NCBI GenBank assembly: GCA_022113835.1
Contig: JAILWY010000028.1
Location: 4,526,001-4,590,000, forward strand
Length of the DNA: 64,000 nucleotides
Direction of reading: 5' to 3'
DNA from: Atopsyche davidsoni
Taxonomy: Eukaryota > Arthropoda > Insecta > Trichoptera > Hydrobiosidae
The notes beneath the pieces are model-generated. The model was not told the DNA's origin. It worked only from the letters and a program-made list of their open reading frames with translations, and did no database searches. Made by a program: the position numbers and the translations under genes. Shown piece by piece: positions 61,182 through 64,000 of the stretch. Within the stretch, counting starts at the first letter, position 1. Each line of letters begins with the position of its first letter.

Positions 61182-62774
61182 AACTATAGTTGATATTTTT
61201 ACACAATCGAAATATTATTGAGTGTACAATTTGTACAGATTTTAAATTAAATTATTTTGTTAATATCATGTGTTTTTTTTTATATGTACTATCAAAAAAC
61301 CTTTAACATATTTTTTACTAATGAATAATCGTTTTTGGCTTTTCAGTGTAACTGCCATTGCCATCGTCCAGGCGCGGATTTAACTTTCAGTCGAAGGCTT
61401 TTCATTGATTTAAGGTTGTATATTTATTCACCGACTAATGCATTAATGGTGAGCAAAAATGCATGCTGACAATTACATCAAGAGCATGAAACCCTGGGAA
61501 CTCAGTTTTGCATTAAAAAAACCCTTTATTAGAATTTTTTTTTATAAAAAAACATACAAGACGCAAAAGTATTTAAAAAATAATTTTAATAGTTAAAAAA
61601 ATTGTGAATAATTCATGATAAATAATAAAAAAAAAAAACCGAAGCAAAAACAACTCACAAAAGATAGTTTATAAATAAAACTATACTACTAATGGTTAAA
61701 AGTATTCAATTAATTCACTTTTTTTTTTTATCTAAAAATGATAATTGTGCAATTTTTGTATTTGAAGTTAACAATTCACTGAAAAAACTATGAAAAGTTA
61801 ATTTATTTTTAAGACTTGAAGCAAGTATGCGTAATTTAATTTAAATGCGTTGTGGACATCTTGAATTTTTTTTAATGAGTATTTTATTGGAAATCTGATT
61901 ATTTTTAATAATAAATGTATGCATGAGTGTCTTTTTTATAACCGTAGAGTTGTTGGTTTGAATCCCACCAGTATCAGTACAGTAGTTAATATATAATTTT
62001 TATAGTTTAAGTATTATTTATGCTTTATTATTTCTTCAAAATAATAATCAATATTTATTTTATTTAGGTGCATCTCAAATACTGATTTTCTAAATTGAAC
62101 AATTTAAGTAATAAAAATATCTTTGATTACAAATAAAATTAGGTTGCAAGTCACAATTTTTATTATTTACTAATACTTTAAATAAAGTAGTTAATTGAAA
62201 AAGTGATACATTTCAAAAGGTTTTTTTATACAGATAAGGTAATGCAAGAAGTAAAAATCGTTTCAGTAGTATTTTTTACAGCTTGAAAATAAAAAAAAAT
62301 TGTCACTGAAGAATACTTTTCATTGAAACTATAAACAATATATAGTTTCAGGATAATTGAATATTAAACTTAAAAACACTTGCTTCTTGTATCCTAGTTT
62401 GTATACAAAATCACTTATCACTAACCCACAGGGGTTAGGTTAAATTAATTATAGTAAATATATTTTTATTGTTTATATATATTAAGGCTTATTATATTTA
62501 TTAAAAATAAGGTGACCATCAACCTGGACTTATAAGTACTACAGCAGCAATAAAAGTAAGTCTTGTTCATGCAAGATGCTTGTTTAATATGCCTGAGTTC
62601 ACTGGGTACAGTCGTCAACATACTTCTCTAAAGTGCTGCAGGTTTCCAATCAGTATATTAACATGCTTTCAAGAATTAATTTCACTGACTATTAAATTTA
62701 AAACTAAGCCATGTGGATATTAAAATCGATAACATTGAGTCTTCTTGGGTGTTAGGGCGCTTGAAGTTTTGTCC

Positions 62775-62850
62775 TCTGACGTTTCGGCCCCAGTGCTGGG
62801 ATCGTCTTCAAATTTTCTGGAGACGGTCCCAGCACTTGGGATGTTACCAG
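62775..62850 (-). repeat. Penelope-type inverted-repeat fragment
   Basis: Minus strand reads GAAGACGATCCCAGCACTGG then GGCCGAAACGTC, followed by another CCCAGCACT stem half. A related sequence lies at about 43980-44030 (GTCCCGGTACCGGGG...). Confidence 0.4.
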
Positions 62851-63699
62851 TTTTGGTAGACAATAATTTTCGGTCGTATTGAAAAGCTCCGTCGCCGAGG
62901 ACCGAGGGTGGACGGCATCAGAATAGAGGGAGGGGCTCTGCAGACTCCGCCCAGGGGCGTGCCCGGAATGTGCAGTGGTGGGGCAAGCCAGTGGCGGCAC
63001 TTTCTCATATCTATTTAAAATCCACACTCATACCGCACCAAGCGGCGCAAATCATCAAACAAAGCGTAAAAAAATAATTTGCACCTAACCTAACCTAACC
63101 CAACGAATCGAACATTTCCATGAGGAAATCTGCAAAGGAACTCTCTGTCATATGATAGATTATTATCTCTGCGAGTACATGTACATTAAAAAAAATTGAT
63201 AGTCGGATAAAAAACAAGTACCAAATAATTTTTTTACGTGACAATTTAGGGTTTTAACATAATTGAATAAATATTAAAAATGTTTTTACCAAAAAAAAAA
63301 AATTTTTTTTTTTATAGATATTTACATGCTAGAATATTGAGTGCCACAAATTAGACGTGTACATTTTTAGAGTATTAAAAGCTGTTTGGTTGGATTTCTT
63401 GGTTGTCGAGCCGCCACTGGCGTCCCCCCCCCGCGGGCCGCCCCTGCCCGCGCCCCCTCGCCCCCTCCACAAATCTCTGCCCCTACAATGATTATTAAAA
63501 CGGAGCCAGATTTCCCCCTCCCGCGCACCTGCACACCTGAAACAATGTCATAGTCCCGTGCCGTGGGCCCAAAGCACCGTCCACACCGAGGTGAATAAAC
63601 CACACTATTCTTTAAGTATTATTCAAAAAAAATATATACATTTCTACAAATACATATGGGATTTTTTAAGTACTATGCTCAAGAGATATAACACTGAAA

Positions 63700-64000
63700 T
63701 CACGCTGGAGATTCACCAAGTGTAATGTCGTCTCAGTTCTGCTTTATGGAGTCGAAGAATTGAGACGCCAGAAATGTGGCTGTATAGAAGAATCCTTAAG
63801 ATGCGATATAAAGGGAACTCTTGACGTTGGTAAAGGAGCGGAAAGTCTGCTATTTTGGTCACATTTTTTGTAACAGTAAATATAGCATCCTCCAGCTGAT
63901 TGTCCGAGGAAAAATCGAAGGAGAAATGGGCATTGGAAGAAGGAAGAGTTTGCGTCAGTGGCTGGAAATGGGTGAGACTGGCCCAGGATTGGGATATGTT
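63700..64000 (+). mobile_element. LINE reverse-transcriptase C-terminus, frameshifted, cut by window edge
   Basis: Frames read RWRFTKCNVVSVLLYGVE, EMWLYRRILKMRYKG, KERKVCYFGHIF and KIEGEMGIGRRKSLRQWLE. This is the conserved order at the C-terminus of non-LTR reverse transcriptases, broken by frameshifts. It continues past position 64000. Confidence 0.8.

Larger units (their letters stand above)
56931..64000. other. Right-hand repeat-rich region
   Basis: No confident gene. It holds retroelement fragments (57590-57780, 58590-58700), the possible orphan exon, a G-rich tract (59158-59222), a hammerhead-bearing foldback (60960-61181), a Penelope-type fragment (62775-62850), a (CCTAA)3 run (63086-63101) and a LINE end (63700-64000). 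Confidence 0.55.

Noticed and set aside
63086..63101. Telomere repeat (CCTAA)n
   Set aside because: Only three copies, and similar short runs occur at 23247 and 8583; not enough for a telomere or interstitial array.

Overview
The window looks like AT-rich nuclear DNA from an insect, most likely a moth or butterfly. That placement is an inference. It rests on canonical GT-AG introns, a bee-venom-type (group III) phospholipase A2, an insect-like RPB8, mariner, piggyBac-like, hAT-like and Helitron-like relics, and short (CCTAA)n runs of the arthropod telomere type. Only about 6 kb of the 64 kb codes for protein. Most of the rest is intron or intergenic DNA full of small decayed transposons, LINE 3' ends and tandem arrays.

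Layout. (1) 1-2833: upstream DNA with a 230-bp hAT-like MITE and tRNA-like SINE pieces. (2) 2834-35536, + strand: one group III secreted phospholipase A2 gene in five coding exons with very long introns. All four donors end in phase 2. Two successive exons (22969-23184 and 25634-25861) each carry a calcium loop and a His-Asp active site, and either or both can join in frame to the single C-terminal exon. (3) 39302-40834, - strand: the three-exon gene for RPB8/RPABC3, the 150-residue subunit shared by RNA polymerases I, II and III. (4) 41000-50700: repeats, LINE fragments and GC-rich islands. (5) 50754-56900: a compact cluster of secreted or membrane-anchored proteins. It holds a 53-aa acidic secreted peptide (-), a 70-aa secreted peptide (+), and a large two-exon gene (-) predicted to encode 1246 aa. 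The large protein has an N-terminal hydrophobic anchor or signal, many Lys-Arg sites, sixteen near-identical 44-residue repeats and a very acidic tail. In all three genes the start ATG lies 1-2 nt after a splice acceptor. (6) 57000-64000: repeats, a possible orphan exon, a foldback element with a hammerhead-ribozyme-like core, and a LINE reverse-transcriptase C-terminus that runs off the right edge.

The strongest candidate for something undescribed is the dibasic-cleaved repeat polyprotein and its small secreted neighbours. A 28-29 nt-spaced E-box module recurs three times in the same neighbourhood. The doubled catalytic exon of the phospholipase gene is the second. No database search was possible. 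Family names come from motif recognition, and the peptide-cluster genes are not recognised.
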